From contig CM055106.1 of the NCBI GenBank assembly GCA_029204225.1, positions 51,407,325-51,471,324 on the forward strand: 64,000 nucleotides of DNA, given 5' to 3'. Each line of letters begins with the position of its first letter. Within the stretch, counting starts at the first letter, position 1. Below are positions 23,468 to 34,367 of this stretch, piece by piece. The stretch is from Diphasiastrum complanatum (taxonomy: Eukaryota > Streptophyta > Lycopodiopsida > Lycopodiales > Lycopodiaceae). The notes beneath the pieces were generated by a model. The model ran no database searches. It saw only the letters and a program-made list of their open reading frames with translations, and was not told where the DNA came from. Position numbers and translations under genes: made by a program.

Positions 23468-24366
23468 GTGGTCACTTTATATTTAAAAAAATATTCGGCC
23501 TCATATTTGGATTATTTTAACCCTGTTATCTGTAAGGAACTTATGAATAAGTCTTCAAACCTGACATGTCCAATTGTGAAATCTGGACTCAATTATTGGG
23601 TTCAATTGTACAAAAGCGCAAGTGTTTCTGGTGTTTTTGTTCTTACTCAATTTTTTTGTCACTTGCTTAAGGACGAGCAATCAGCTTCATCATGTTTACG
23701 ACCCATGCCAAGTGATATTGAAATTTTTGTTGTACCATGTTGTCAAAAGTATGTATTGTTTTATTTGGAATGTTTGTATGATGTTTTGTTATTTATGTTT
23801 GTATTGTTTTCATTTTATAATCGTTGACTATTTGGTTGTTTGCAGTCGTCACTGGTCTGTGCATATTATATCACTAAGAGTGGATGAAGCTGGTTTGTGT
23901 AATCCAATGGTGTTGAGAATGAACTCTTTGAGATCAACACATCTCAATGTCAACATTGAGATGTACAAAAGCATGATTACATATTTTTCAACGAAGGCCC
24001 TGTGTGTAACAAAGCACATAGAGATCATAGATGCACATGTAAGCAATTTTTCAATTGTTTTTTTCGTGATGCAAATTACAATATAAAAAAGTGACACTAA
24101 CATTCTCAATTTTGGTTCTCAGTCCTCTCAGCAAGTTGACTCATTCAATTGTGGCTGGTATGCCAAAAAAAATGAAAAGTGGTTTATGGAGTGGTTCATT
24201 AGCCAAGGTGAAAATGTCGATATACGTCTGGTAATTTGAGTTTGGATGTACACTGATTTTATTTATATGTTTTTTTATTTTTGTCTATTCGTTTAACTTA
24301 TTTATTGTTGATGATTTGCAGTTCACCTGTCCAAAATTCACACAAAATGACATATTTGAGTTTTGA
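23468..24366 (+). pseudogene. Ulp1-like (C48-type) cysteine protease gene with three introns
   Basis: Four exons join in frame: to 23748, 23846-24038, 24123-24230 and 24322-24366 (TGA). All three introns are GT-AG (97, 84 and 91 bp). The joined product has the Ulp1-type pattern: DIEIFVVPC followed by RHWSVHIISL (His codon 23850-23852), then MNSLRS where the family usually has Asp-Ser, then QQVDSFNCGWY with the Gln and nucleophile Cys (24150-24152). Ulp1/C48 enzymes remove SUMO or related modifiers, and such domains are also carried by some plant DNA transposons. No ATG opens the first exon: the frame runs back to GTG 23468 and then breaks, consistent with a decayed H3-linker-protease gene. 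The Asn at the Asp position suggests lost or altered activity. Confidence 0.68.
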
Positions 24367-25015
24367 CAAGAGATGATTAAGATTTTCCTGCCCTGATGCA
24401 ACATCGGTGACAATGGAACAAGAAGCTAGGGAGTTTTCACTTAAAAAAGTTGCTAGAAAAGAAATTTATATAGACAAATAGATAGATGGTATTATTGAAA
24501 GGCCAATACAATTATATTGGATAGAAATATGTACTTCAAAAATTTACATTCAATGTATACAAACGATGACCCTTTTGAGTCTTTTGATATTCGATTGTTG
24601 CTATTTCCATATTTTGATATTTGATTGTTGCTATTTCCATCTTTTGATACCTGCACATGAAAATAATGGAATTACATTTTTCAATAAACAACGTGGGCTA
24701 ATCTAAAAGGAGCCAAAAGTTAACAATCTAAAATTTAACAGGGAAAGCCAATATTGTAGATTTCCTGATCCATCAAGATTTATTCTGTTTCGACAATTTC
24801 TATGCTTGACATTAAATCTTTGCATGGGATATGATCTTCTTGCCTTGCTCTGATCTTCATTAACATTGCAAATAGTCTATCAATAAATCATTGTTAATAA
24901 ATAGCAGGAAAACAATTACATAATAGACTATTCAAATACAAATAGGTATCATTCTTCCATTTACTCGAAAACCATAGTTTTGAGGAATGTCAAATTGGAA
25001 CATTGTAAGTTCCGA
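24367..25015. other. Gene-free stretch after the protease
   Basis: AT-rich, with a short near-duplicate TTTTGATAT..GATTGTTGCTATTTCCAT repeated at about 24585-24648. No gene is recognised; an element end may lie here, but no terminal repeat was found. Confidence 0.45.
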
Positions 25016-25396
25016 TCATATATATTTCAGACTCCAGTCCTCCTCCACTTCAATTGTCGCAACAACAATCCCATTTTGCTTCACCTCTATTTGCACTTGC
25101 TCACGATGGTTCACTGTAAAGTCTTGATCTAATGCCTTCCATTCATTATTAACTCTAATCCATCTTCTATAATAAAACACAAAAGAAAGCATTTGTTTTT
25201 CTATAAGATATCGAAATATCATGGATGATTTGTTAGCTCTACATTGAATGTTGTCATTAGTTTTCACATCCCAATGATCATCAAGGAGTTCTGATATCAT
25301 TTCATCATTTAAATCCTTAGCAATGAACATTGTAGTTGTTTTACGAACATTACATCTTGCAAAAAAATCTACAAAAATTGCAAAAGACAAAACCAA
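25016..25396 (-). CDS. Hypothetical open frame, minus strand
   Basis: Open for 126 codons with ordinary protein-like composition: MISELLDDHWDVKTND, MIFRYLIEKQMLSFVFYYRR and EVKQNGIVVATIEVEEDWSLKY. A splice-like TTTCAG on the complementary side near 25025-25030 is in the wrong orientation to help. It sits between the protease and gene X and may be another gene of the same unit. No family is recognised and chance openness in AT-rich DNA cannot be excluded. Confidence 0.3.
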   Translation of the reverse strand: MVLSFAIFVDFFARCNVRKTTTMFIAKDLNDEMISELLDDHWDVKTNDNIQCRANKSSMIFRYLIEKQMLSFVFYYRRWIRVNNEWKALDQDFTVNHREQVQIEVKQNGIVVATIEVEEDWSLKYI

Positions 25397-25970
25397 TGTA
25401 GTTTATTGGTTTTTGAACATGTGCTACATTTCATGCAGTTTTGAATGTCCATAAAAAACCTTGATCTAAAACATCACCCTGCCGATCAAGCACAAGAGAT
25501 TTGAGGATGAGACAGCAACAGTAGATGGAGGATCAGGTGTAAATTTGATCCCTACTACTTGTATCAGAAATGGGGTTTGCACTGGGATTGAAGCTAGCGA
25601 AATTTGTCATCAAGCTTGCAGATCAATCCTATGTAAAACCAAAAGTGTAGTTGACAACATCCTTGTAAAAATAGCGGGAATGTAGTTTGCATTAGAGAAA
25701 ATATGGGCCCAAAGAGGGCCCTATAAGAAATGCCATGTAGGAGAGAGAAAAATAACTATAAAGTAATTATAATATCATTTTCTAACTTCTTTACGCATCT
25801 GCTCGCACTACTTTCCATGTAAATGAATGCACCTTAGTTTAGTCACATCAAACTTCACTGGAGTTTAACCACAATTAAAATATAATTTTTTAAAATGCTG
25901 AAATATTCCCCCCCAATAGTTGGATACACTCAAAAATTTGAATTAGGAGTGACAATTCTGAAAAAAGCCT
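25397..25970. other. Gene-free stretch before gene X
   Basis: AT-rich, with no recognised coding or repeat. It may hold the 5' region of gene X. Confidence 0.4.
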
Positions 25971-28871
25971 ATGCCATCTCTATCTCCAGTAGAGTCGTTA
26001 GCGCCATCTCCAGCTTTGTTATTGTCATTATGTTGTTTGTTACTATACTACTGTATTGATGACAAAGCTTTATCATCTTCATGTGGATCTATCACCAGAA
26101 TATGCTCCGCTCAGGACGAGAAATTCAAATTAACCCAAATTGTCAACTTCTGATATGGTCTGATACATGGAGGAAAAACTAAAACATGTAGATTTATGGT
26201 CATCAAGAACATTGTATCCTATTAATCCATGTTCATTGCAACATCTAGATTTTCATTCGGTGAGTCAGTTGATAATCTATATGTGTCATGGTAAAAATGG
26301 CCTTTTGGGTTACTGTGAGAATTTGATGCTCTATGGGAATGCCTATTCAATGCAAAGAATATATTTGGAAGAGGATCAAGGAAAATATCAAAGGAGTGTG
26401 AAGAAAAATTTACAAAGATGAAAACTTGTTTGGATGAAAATGTGATGCTCAAGGAGGAGATCCAAAGGCTGAAATCTTCTTTGCATCATTATACAACTAG
26501 TAATGATGAGATAAAAATTGCATTTCAATCCATGTGTATCTCATATTTGTCTCTTGTTAAAGATATGGATGTGCTCAACAGAAAGATCCGAAGCAACAAG
26601 AGGAAAAGACTGGTAAACAAGGATATATGTGATCTATCACCCAGAGAAGGTCATAGAAAAAGATGAATCCGTGCATTCAAGTAAGTTATAGCTTATTTGG
26701 TATTGAATATTGCTTGAACTTTTGATTCATTTATAATCACTAATTTTGTTATTTGTTCATTTCAACTTTCTGTTGATTTGCTTATTATATACTGTTGTGA
26801 ATACTATGAGTATCCTAATTTCTACTAACATTTTCATGAACATTATGTTTGCAATGCAGATCAACATTGGTTGTTGAAGACCATTTGACCAATGAGATTT
26901 CAACTGGAAACTCACTAGGCTCTATCTTGAATTCTAAATCTATGAAATCAATGCTAAATAATAACAAAATGAAAAAGATTAAGGCTTCAATTACTGATAG
27001 CATTATGGATGAAGTTGGAAAATTATTAGACACTACATTGCTTCAGGGGGCATGTGACTTTTCTAGCATCAGTAGGGAAGCATATGCAACAATGTTTAAG
27101 ATGATAAAGGAGGCATTTAAATGCATAGGTAAATATTAAAAAGTTTCCAATCCCACGACCATTTCATCTTTTAAAAAAAAGAGACATGTCAAACCATGGT
27201 AGCAGACAATAGTTGGTAATCCATCTCATATCAATGAAGTGTATTGCTCGAAAGGAGAAAGTCTAGCATATAACAATTCCAACAATTTATTTATTGACAT
27301 TAATCAATTATTAACATTCATCATAAATTTTTACGATATTACAAATGAGAATGTCAATAACAAGTTGATAGTTGTTCTCAAGTTAGATGAGTCTGAAATT
27401 ATAAAAGGACAAAAAATGGAAAGAGTCACTCTCACAATCATGAATGGAGCACTTTTAAATTCAGAAGACTCAGAAGGCCTTAATTTCAATGTTCAATCAG
27501 AAAATGATATCTGGTGGTTGGCACCATTTCAAGTATAGCAGTTCCTTCCATAATAAATAGGGATAATCATTTGAATATGGATTTCATATCTAAAATCTTC
27601 TCTGTGTTAATATTATGAGGCTAATCACGTTTTTGTATTCTCTTATAGGTACTGAAAGAAGACCATAACATTCTCACATGGATATTTAGTAGAACATCAT
27701 ATCCTGCCACCATAAAAAAATCACATGTAGGGAGTTCCACTCAATATTCCTGGAATTGGCACTTTCAACATTGAATGACATTTAGCATGAGATACATTGA
27801 ACATACATCTTAAAATGTATGTTCGATGTATCTCATGGCGCTAACTCTAAATACCCTTGTTTGTACTACATGAAAACAATAGGAATATCAAGAGATCGAG
27901 AAGATCCTAATTGGAAACTTGTACTATCGATTCCTCTACGAAATGTTCATATCTGTACATTGCATGCGGAGGTGCGTATTATAGAAAAAATAATATATCT
28001 TCACATCTTGTTTGCATGGAATTACGAGCCAGAGGCCTCTACAAAGGAAGCTATTTCCAGATTAGAAGATGTGTTGTCCAACGCAAGCTTACATAAAGGC
28101 CATGTTAAAATAAAAAAACATGACAAGCTATTAGGTAAAATAGGAAATATTCCATACAAGCCGAGCATTGGAGGATCTAAAGCTCGAAGATTTTTATCAA
28201 ATTATTCGGGCAAACAATCTAAGGTTCAATACACGGTTTGGAAAGAAATTATTGCAGCAACTCAAGATTTCGAAGAAGAAGGTTCTACTCGTATACACAA
28301 AGTAGAAGTTTGGAAAAAGTTAGACAACATGGTAATATACTTGAGAAAAGATAAATTTTCAAATACTGATGTTCAAATGATACAGAAAACAACCAATGAA
28401 TTTGTGGATGCAGTTCAAAGTGCATGGGGGTGTTGATCATATAACACATTATATGGTAAGATTTTGATTTTATACTACGATAGACAAATATGTGCAATTA
28501 AATTAGATACTTTTGGTACTGATTTAGATTATTTTTTATGATATGCAACACGACATCATTCGACATTCTTTTCAAGAAATAGTGGAAGTCTTAGCATATG
28601 GTCATCGCAAGGAATGGAAAAATCTCATTGGCAAGCAAGAGCGACATTTCATAAAAGTACACAACATGGCGGGACTAGCACAGAAAATAGCTATGTACTG
28701 CAACTTTTCCAATGGTTTTACAGAAGAATCCAAATTCGTCATAATACAAAATCGACGGATTATAAAAAAATTTAAAAAGCATGCAAATTTATACAAGCCA
28801 GTAGACTATAGACACACAATAAAATTTTGTATAGTAAATAAAAATATTTACAAAGTACAATTCAGCAGTAT
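25971..28871 (+). pseudogene. Unknown long spliced gene ('gene X'), copy 1, decayed
   Basis: Plus-strand exons are joined by GT-AG introns 26681-26859 and 27533-27648; the second joins WWLAPFQ to VLKEDHNILTW in frame. Blocks in order: a coiled-coil-like stretch (26418-26666), SMKSMLNNNKMKKIKASITD (26849-27139), an acidic block (27239-27532), then FDVSHGANSKYPCLYYM...ISRDREDP.WKL..SIPLRNVHICTLHAE.RIIEKIIYLH (27819-28020). The last resembles a zinc-binding insertion (C-x2-C or C-x2-Y, C-x2-HA, H) seen in transposase-like proteins of several eukaryotes; that comparison is from memory and weak. A 3' block at 28543-28871 is open in two frames. Stops near 26666, 27139 and 27775, plus a one-base G insertion near 28428 (absent from the copy at 42.1-42.2 kb), mark it as a pseudogene. 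It converges on gene 2. Confidence 0.5.
27787..27836. repeat. Short hairpin inside gene X
   Basis: A 22-base arm (27787-27808) and its complement (27815-27836) differ by one base around a 6-base loop CTTAAA. The right arm is the gene X coding sequence just before FDVSHG; the left arm is an inverted copy of it and introduces stops. Confidence 0.75.
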
Positions 28872-29517
28872 CTAATCTGCTTCCGATATTTTTTCCAATG
28901 AAAGTTGCAACTTAGAATCATGCAACAATTTTCTTCTTTCGTATAGATCCAATAGCTCATAGCTTTCATGCTTACTCAGATCAACGTAAGCAGCATACAC
29001 TGCAAAATGAAATCATCTGAGCATGGAATTCCTAAAATTTTAATCGCAATAGTTTTCTTTACAAAAATTATTTTATGTACCTTATTGAAATTATGTCCTC
29101 CAAGAAAATGAGACAATGCCTTGATTGCCATAATCACAGTTTCACCATGTTGATGAAACTTTGAATGGGCAACACTTATCTCATTATTCTTGAAGGACTT
29201 CAGATAGTGCCCCAGTGCATGATCTCTTGAAAATTCTCCAGCAGAAGGTCTCTGCCCTCCTCGACGAATTGCAAAATCATCAAGAAAAATTGTTTCCTGA
29301 AATGATAAAAAAACAAAGCAAGCTCCAATATATAATCTGACATAACAAATCTACTAGTACTTGATAAGAGACAAAAACTTACGCATTCGGCTTTGTCTTC
29401 TCTGATTACTCTCTCTCCATCAATATTATGTCCACCTTTCGATGTCAATATTGTTGGTGAATAGACAGTTGGCTGCAGAAAACCAAGTTGACTTTGGATT
29501 CTAATAAACTCCTCCTG
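28328..29517. repeat. Inverted duplication, left copy
   Basis: This segment (3' half of gene X plus the truncated gene 2) is repeated in opposite orientation at 41213-42243. Identity is high by eye over the whole length. The right copy lacks about 150 bp corresponding to roughly 28806-28955. The right edge, at GAGGAG of gene 2, is joined to Copia gag. Confidence 0.85.
28976..29517 (-). pseudogene. Gene 2, copy 2 (5'-truncated)
   Basis: The minus-strand exon enters at 29517 (EEFIRIQSQLG, then TILTSKGGHNIDGE). A GT-AG intron at 29297-29382 follows, then an exactly 72-codon exon (29081-29296) with FLDDFAIRRGGQR, HALGHYLKSFKNNEIS and ALSHFLGGHNFNK, then intron 29000-29080. The last exon stops soon after in this frame (about 28976), or continues to about 28876 in another. 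Gene 2 copy 3 shares the same introns. No family is recognised. It is cut at its 5' side by a Copia gag joint. Confidence 0.65.
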
Positions 29518-29523
29518 TCATCA

Positions 29524-32500
29524 ACTTATCAGTTAGAGATGCAATTATTCCCTATATTTCGGATTCAGAAGGACCAAAAGAAACGTGGGATACATTGAAG
29601 GCATTGTTTGACGACAAATACATCTCGAATACTATTTCTAAAGATAAAGTTGCATACATTGCGGATGGATGATGGTGCAACTACTGCCGATCACATATTG
29701 AAGATCAAAGAGATTCGTGACCAATTAGCAGCAATTGGAGAGCGAGTACAAGATCGTGAGATCGTGCAATTGACATTGAATAGTCTAAGTGAGTCACATC
29801 AGATGTTTGTGAGGAGTATAGCCCCAAGAGAAAATCTTCCAACCTATGAAGAACTAGGTGGATTGCTTTTGCAGGAAGAGCAATGTCAAGAGAACTTAAA
29901 TCATCGTAACAGGGGCTATGATCAAGCTCTTGCAATTAGAGGACGAGGTGGAAGATTTGGCCGTGGAAGGTATCAATCAAGAGGAGGAAACTCAAGCCGG
30001 AGATCATTTCAACAATTTCATGAGCAAGTCAATGATAGTCCAAATTGAGGCAATTGGAATCAAGGTCGAGGTCAAGGATGCGGCTATTCAAGACAAAATA
30101 AACCTAGAAATTGTAGGTACTGCAACAAACCTAGCCATTGGGAGTGTAAATGCTTCAAGAAACAAAAGGAGATAGAACAAAGAAAAGGCAAATGGCAAGC
30201 GGGCAATTATGCTGATCAACATCGATTTGATGATGATTATTATGAAGACAACTATGCTGATTAACTTCAATACCATGATGATCAATATAAAAATGATATA
30301 GGTGAAAGTTCAAACTTGTTCATCACAACATTAATGAAAAGTGATGAAGCTAAGGTACCTGGAACATTGATAGGGGTGCATCCAAGCACATGACTTCAAG
30401 GAAAGAGTGGTTTTCAGAACCTAAGGAAACTCACAATGGTGATGAAGTTGGACAAGTCGATGGCCAATTACTATCTATTAAAGAATTTGGAGTGGTACCA
30501 GTGAAGGTAGCCAGCATGAAGATAAAGTGGATAAGCAATGAGCAATATGTACCTAGCTTAGCTAACAATCTACTACTTGTTGGGATGATGGTTGATCAAC
30601 AACTCAAGGTTGAGTTTGACAGCAATAAATGTCTTGTCAAAGACATCAAGAATCACTACAAAGTGATTGCTACAGGAGCTAGAGTCAACAAGAATCGACT
30701 CTACAAATTGAATGCGAGATCTTTTACTCAAGCTATGGTAAGCATTGTTGATAGTCGAAGTGATCTTTGGCATTAAAGGTTTGGTCATATTAGTGCTCAA
30801 AGCTTCCAAATCCTTAAAAGGGGTAATCTAGTTGTTGGATTGCCTGATATCTCTTTTGAAGGAAAAATTTGTGAGGGTTGCATTTTGGGAAAACAACATA
30901 GAGAGAGATTTCCCAAAGATGGAGCAAGAAGAGCCAATGGCATTCTTGATCTTAGTGATCTGTGTGAACCAATACAAACTAGGTCCATTAGTGGTTGTTA
31001 CTATTTCATCACATTCGTTGATGACTATAGTAGACATATCTGGATTTATTTCATAAGCAAGAAATCTGATGCTTTTGCCAAGTTTAGAGAGTTCAAGGCG
31101 CTAGCTGAAAAACCAACAAGTTGTTATATTAAGACCCTCAGATCAGCTGGTGGCGGTGAGTATTTTCAACAGAGTTTATAAATTTTTGCAAGGATCAGGG
31201 GATCAAGAGACAAACTACTACACCCTATTCACCACAACAGAATGGAGTTGCAGAACTGAAAAACAGATCCAGTGTGGAGATGGCTAGGGGAATGCCTAAG
31301 AGCAAGGACTTGCCAAATACTTTTTGGGCAGAAGCATGCAACATAACTACTCATATCTTGAATCGGTGTCCTATGAAGTCCGTGGAGGGTAAGACACCTT
31401 ACAAAGCTTTTACTTGAAAGAAATTTAATGTTTCTCATTTACGAGTATTTGGTTTTAATGCTTACGCTCATGTGCCTGATGAAAAAAAGAAGAAGCTAGA
31501 TGCAAAAGCTGTTAAGTGTATTTTCCTTGGATATGATGAAAGAGCGAAGGCATACATGATGTATGACACAGATGCACAAAAGATCATGATTTCCAGAGAT
31601 GCTACTTTTGATGAGATGGGTCAAAATGACCAAATAAAATTGACAATTGATTCCTTTGATAATAAAGCTAAAGTACAAGTGAAGGAAGAAGTTGGTGTTG
31701 ATATGGAAGAGCCAATGAAAAAAGACAGGGTTAATAATGAGACTCATAGGAGAGTGCCTAAGTGGTACTTGTTAGTAACAAGTGATGCTAATAAGGGAGA
31801 TACTCCCAAATCAAGTGAGCAAGGAGAGCTTACAAGATCAAGTAGAAAGCGAAAACCTCCTGCAAGATTAGAGATGAATCTAGCCCTTATGGTCTCTGTG
31901 CTCAAGGCTCAAGAACCAAAAACTTTTGATAAAGCAAAGGAGCACAAGGAGTGGCGTGCAGCTATGGAAACAGAAATGGAAGCCATATCAAAAAATAGGA
32001 CGTGGAATTTGGATGAGCTACCTGATGGTAAGAAGCCTATCACTTTCAAATGGATTTATAAGATCAAATATGGAGTAGACGGGCAACTCAGCAAGTACAA
32101 AGCACGATTGGTTGTGAGAGGATTTGCACCTATAGCTAAGATGGTGATTATACGTTCTATCATTGATATTTCTACTTTCTATGGTTGGAAGATCCAGCAA
32201 ATGGACGTTAAATCTGCTTTGGAGTGCTAGATGAAGAGGTATACTTAGTACAACCTCAAAGATTTGTTGAGCCAATGAGAGAGTATCTTGTTTGTAAACT
32301 CAACAAAGCCATTTATGGATTGAAGCAAGCCCCACGGGCATGGTACTCTTGCATTGATCAACACTTCAAGCGAAGAGGAATGGTAAAGAGTGACGATGAT
32401 CCTAATCATTCGAAGGCAAGATTCAAATATAGTGTTCATTGTCTTGTACGTGGATGATTTGATTATTACAGGAAGTAATGCGAAGTTAATCGATGAAATC

Positions 32501-32878
32501 AAATCAAATCTTTCCAATGCTTTTGACATGACTGATCTAGGATTGATTTACTATTGTCTTGGCATTGAAGTATGGCAAAAGGAAGACATGATCTTTCTTA
32601 CACAAAGCAAATATGCACGAGATTTTCTTTATAAGTTCAATATGCAGGATTGTAAGCCTTTGAGTACACCTATGGATATCAACATGAAGCTTACTGCATA
32701 TGATGAATCTGAGAAAGTGGATAGCTATTTGTATAGACAACTGGTGGGTACTTTGATTTATTTGACGCACACACGACCTAATATTTCTTATGTTGTTGGT
32801 GTTGTTAGTCAATTTATGCAAGATCCTAGTCAAGCACACTTGAAGTCTACTAAACATATTCTTAGATATAGTGTGTAG
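29524..32878 (+). pseudogene. Ty1/Copia gag-pol remnant, plus strand
   Basis: Starts in gag (LSVRDAIIPYISDSEGPKET). The zinc knuckle CRYCNKPSHWECKC is intact at about 30113-30155. The protease motif reads DRGAS instead of DSGAS near 30370. The integrase zinc domain has a stop in WH-stop-RFGHI (30772-30780). The integrase core has VDDYSRHIW, but the DNGGE-type Asp is Ala (RSAGGGEY). RT with [15 protein letters not shown] and [11 protein letters not shown] (32290-32475) follows. It ends within RNase H (KHILRYS, 32872). Frameshifts occur near 30048, 31181, 32224 and 32390. No LTR is attached at either end. Confidence 0.9.
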
Positions 32879-32960
32879 GTGAGTTGAGAAAAGAGGTGAG
32901 TATGCGAGGGAGATTGCAAGTTATTCAGGTTAGATTGTAGTTTTTTTAGTCTTTTTCATA

Positions 32961-33223
32961 TAATTTTTTCTGTATGGGTAGTTGTTTATGCTCACATAAC
33001 CAATTGTGTGTTTCAGCAAGTTATTAGATTTTTTCATTTTTCGTGTGCAATAGCTTACATATAGCCTATCCATTTCATATCACATAACCAATTGTTATAC
33101 ATAATTTTTTCTGTATGGGTAGTTGTTTATGCTCACATAACCAATTGTGTGTTTCAGCAAGTTATTAGATTTTTTCATTTTTCGTGTGCAATAGCTTACA
33201 TATAGCCTATCCATTTCATATCA
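32961..33223. repeat. Two direct copies of a 122-bp unit, 141 bp apart
   Basis: 32961-33082 and 33102-33223 are identical by eye, starting TAATTTTTTCTGTATGGG and ending CCATTTCATATCA. The 19-bp spacer begins CATAACCAATTG, itself part of the unit. Confidence 0.9.
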
Positions 33224-33666
33224 AATCATCTAATAGATTCTTCATAAAGGCTGTCATGAAAGCTATCAGCTGTGTGTTATAGCTTGTGTGATCCAGATTA
33301 CTATTTACCTTAATTAGATGATCCAGATCGTACACGGAAACAATGCACTTATAGCTTTGGATGTAAAGAATAGCAAAATTGCAGTAGGCATTAGCTAGAT
33401 TGAATCTAGATCAATACTATGCTTCAAAAAGCACTAGATTTGGACTAGAATTGAGATTATAGGACCAAAAACCACAAGGTAACTTGTAATGAAAGTTGCT
33501 ATACGGTTTCACACGTGTGAAAAGTACATACACAGCCTTCAAGTTGATTTGATCAGAATAGAAACAAGTTATCACTCTAGATGAATTTGCCCTCACTAAT
33601 ATTGGCCAAAAACAAATTTTGCCAATGATCTTTGCAAGTTTTATGAGTTAAATGATTACTCTCTTA

Positions 33667-33671
33667 CTTAG
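33667..33671. other. Target-site duplication, left (CTTAG)
   Basis: CTTAG directly precedes the left LTR and recurs at 39804-39808 directly after the right LTR. Confidence 0.9.
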
Positions 33672-34353
33672 TGTAAAAATTACAGCAAATAAGGATCCTA
33701 AAACACTTGATATGATGAGGGAAACAATAGATTATGATTTCATAAGATTAGCACAAGTTGAACCATCAAAATCCATCAAAAATCTATGCTTGAACCTCAC
33801 TAAATGGCCCAAATCCTTGAAGAAGGCTTCACACGTGTGAAAGTACGGCCTCCCACAGTCTGAGTACTGTACACCAGACCTACATTCAATCCTATAATCA
33901 TTAGTAATCACAAGTACTCAAACAATTATGAACATAGAGAGCAATTGCACCATTATGAGAGAAAAAACATGAAATTGCTTGATTGATTTTGGTGAGATAT
34001 CATCACCTATATATACATGATCCATCACGGTTTTGGGAAGGTATGAGTAGCCCTAAACCTATCCCTAATGCTAATTTTGGTGGATCTTTCATCCCTACCA
34101 AGTTAGGATTGGAATCTTGGAGATCCCTCAACAATGCAAAAATTACCAAAAATAGCTCCTATTTTTTCTCCCTTGTATCTAAGCATAATTTGGACTCATT
34201 CCAAAGGTTATAACACTTAGGTCTACTTGAGAACATCCTTATGAATGGAATCCTATGCTATTTGGCACGTGTGACAAGCCACATCATGACCATCTAACTA
34301 TTTACAAGTCATATGATCAAAACTAGTCAAGCTAGAATTGGAAATTTTTAACA
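33672..34353 (-). repeat. 3' LTR of the intact Copia
   Basis: 682 bp, TGT...ACA ends. It contains CACACGTGTG at 33830-33839 and a TATATATA-type stretch at about 34010. Confidence 0.95.
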
Positions 34354-34367
34354 CTCCTCCTCACTAT

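Larger units (their letters stand above)
32879..33671 (-). other. Non-coding stretch: tandem repeat plus probable older Copia leader
   Basis: The first part holds a 141-bp-period direct repeat. From about 33240 to 33671 the sequence resembles a Copia leader and includes TTTCACACGTGTGAAA at 33507-33522. It probably belongs with the LTR at 39820-40651, from which it is separated by the intact Copia. Confidence 0.45.

Noticed and set aside
25016-25396. Confident functional call for the minus-strand ORF
   Set aside because: No motif or family resemblance; kept only as a hypothetical.
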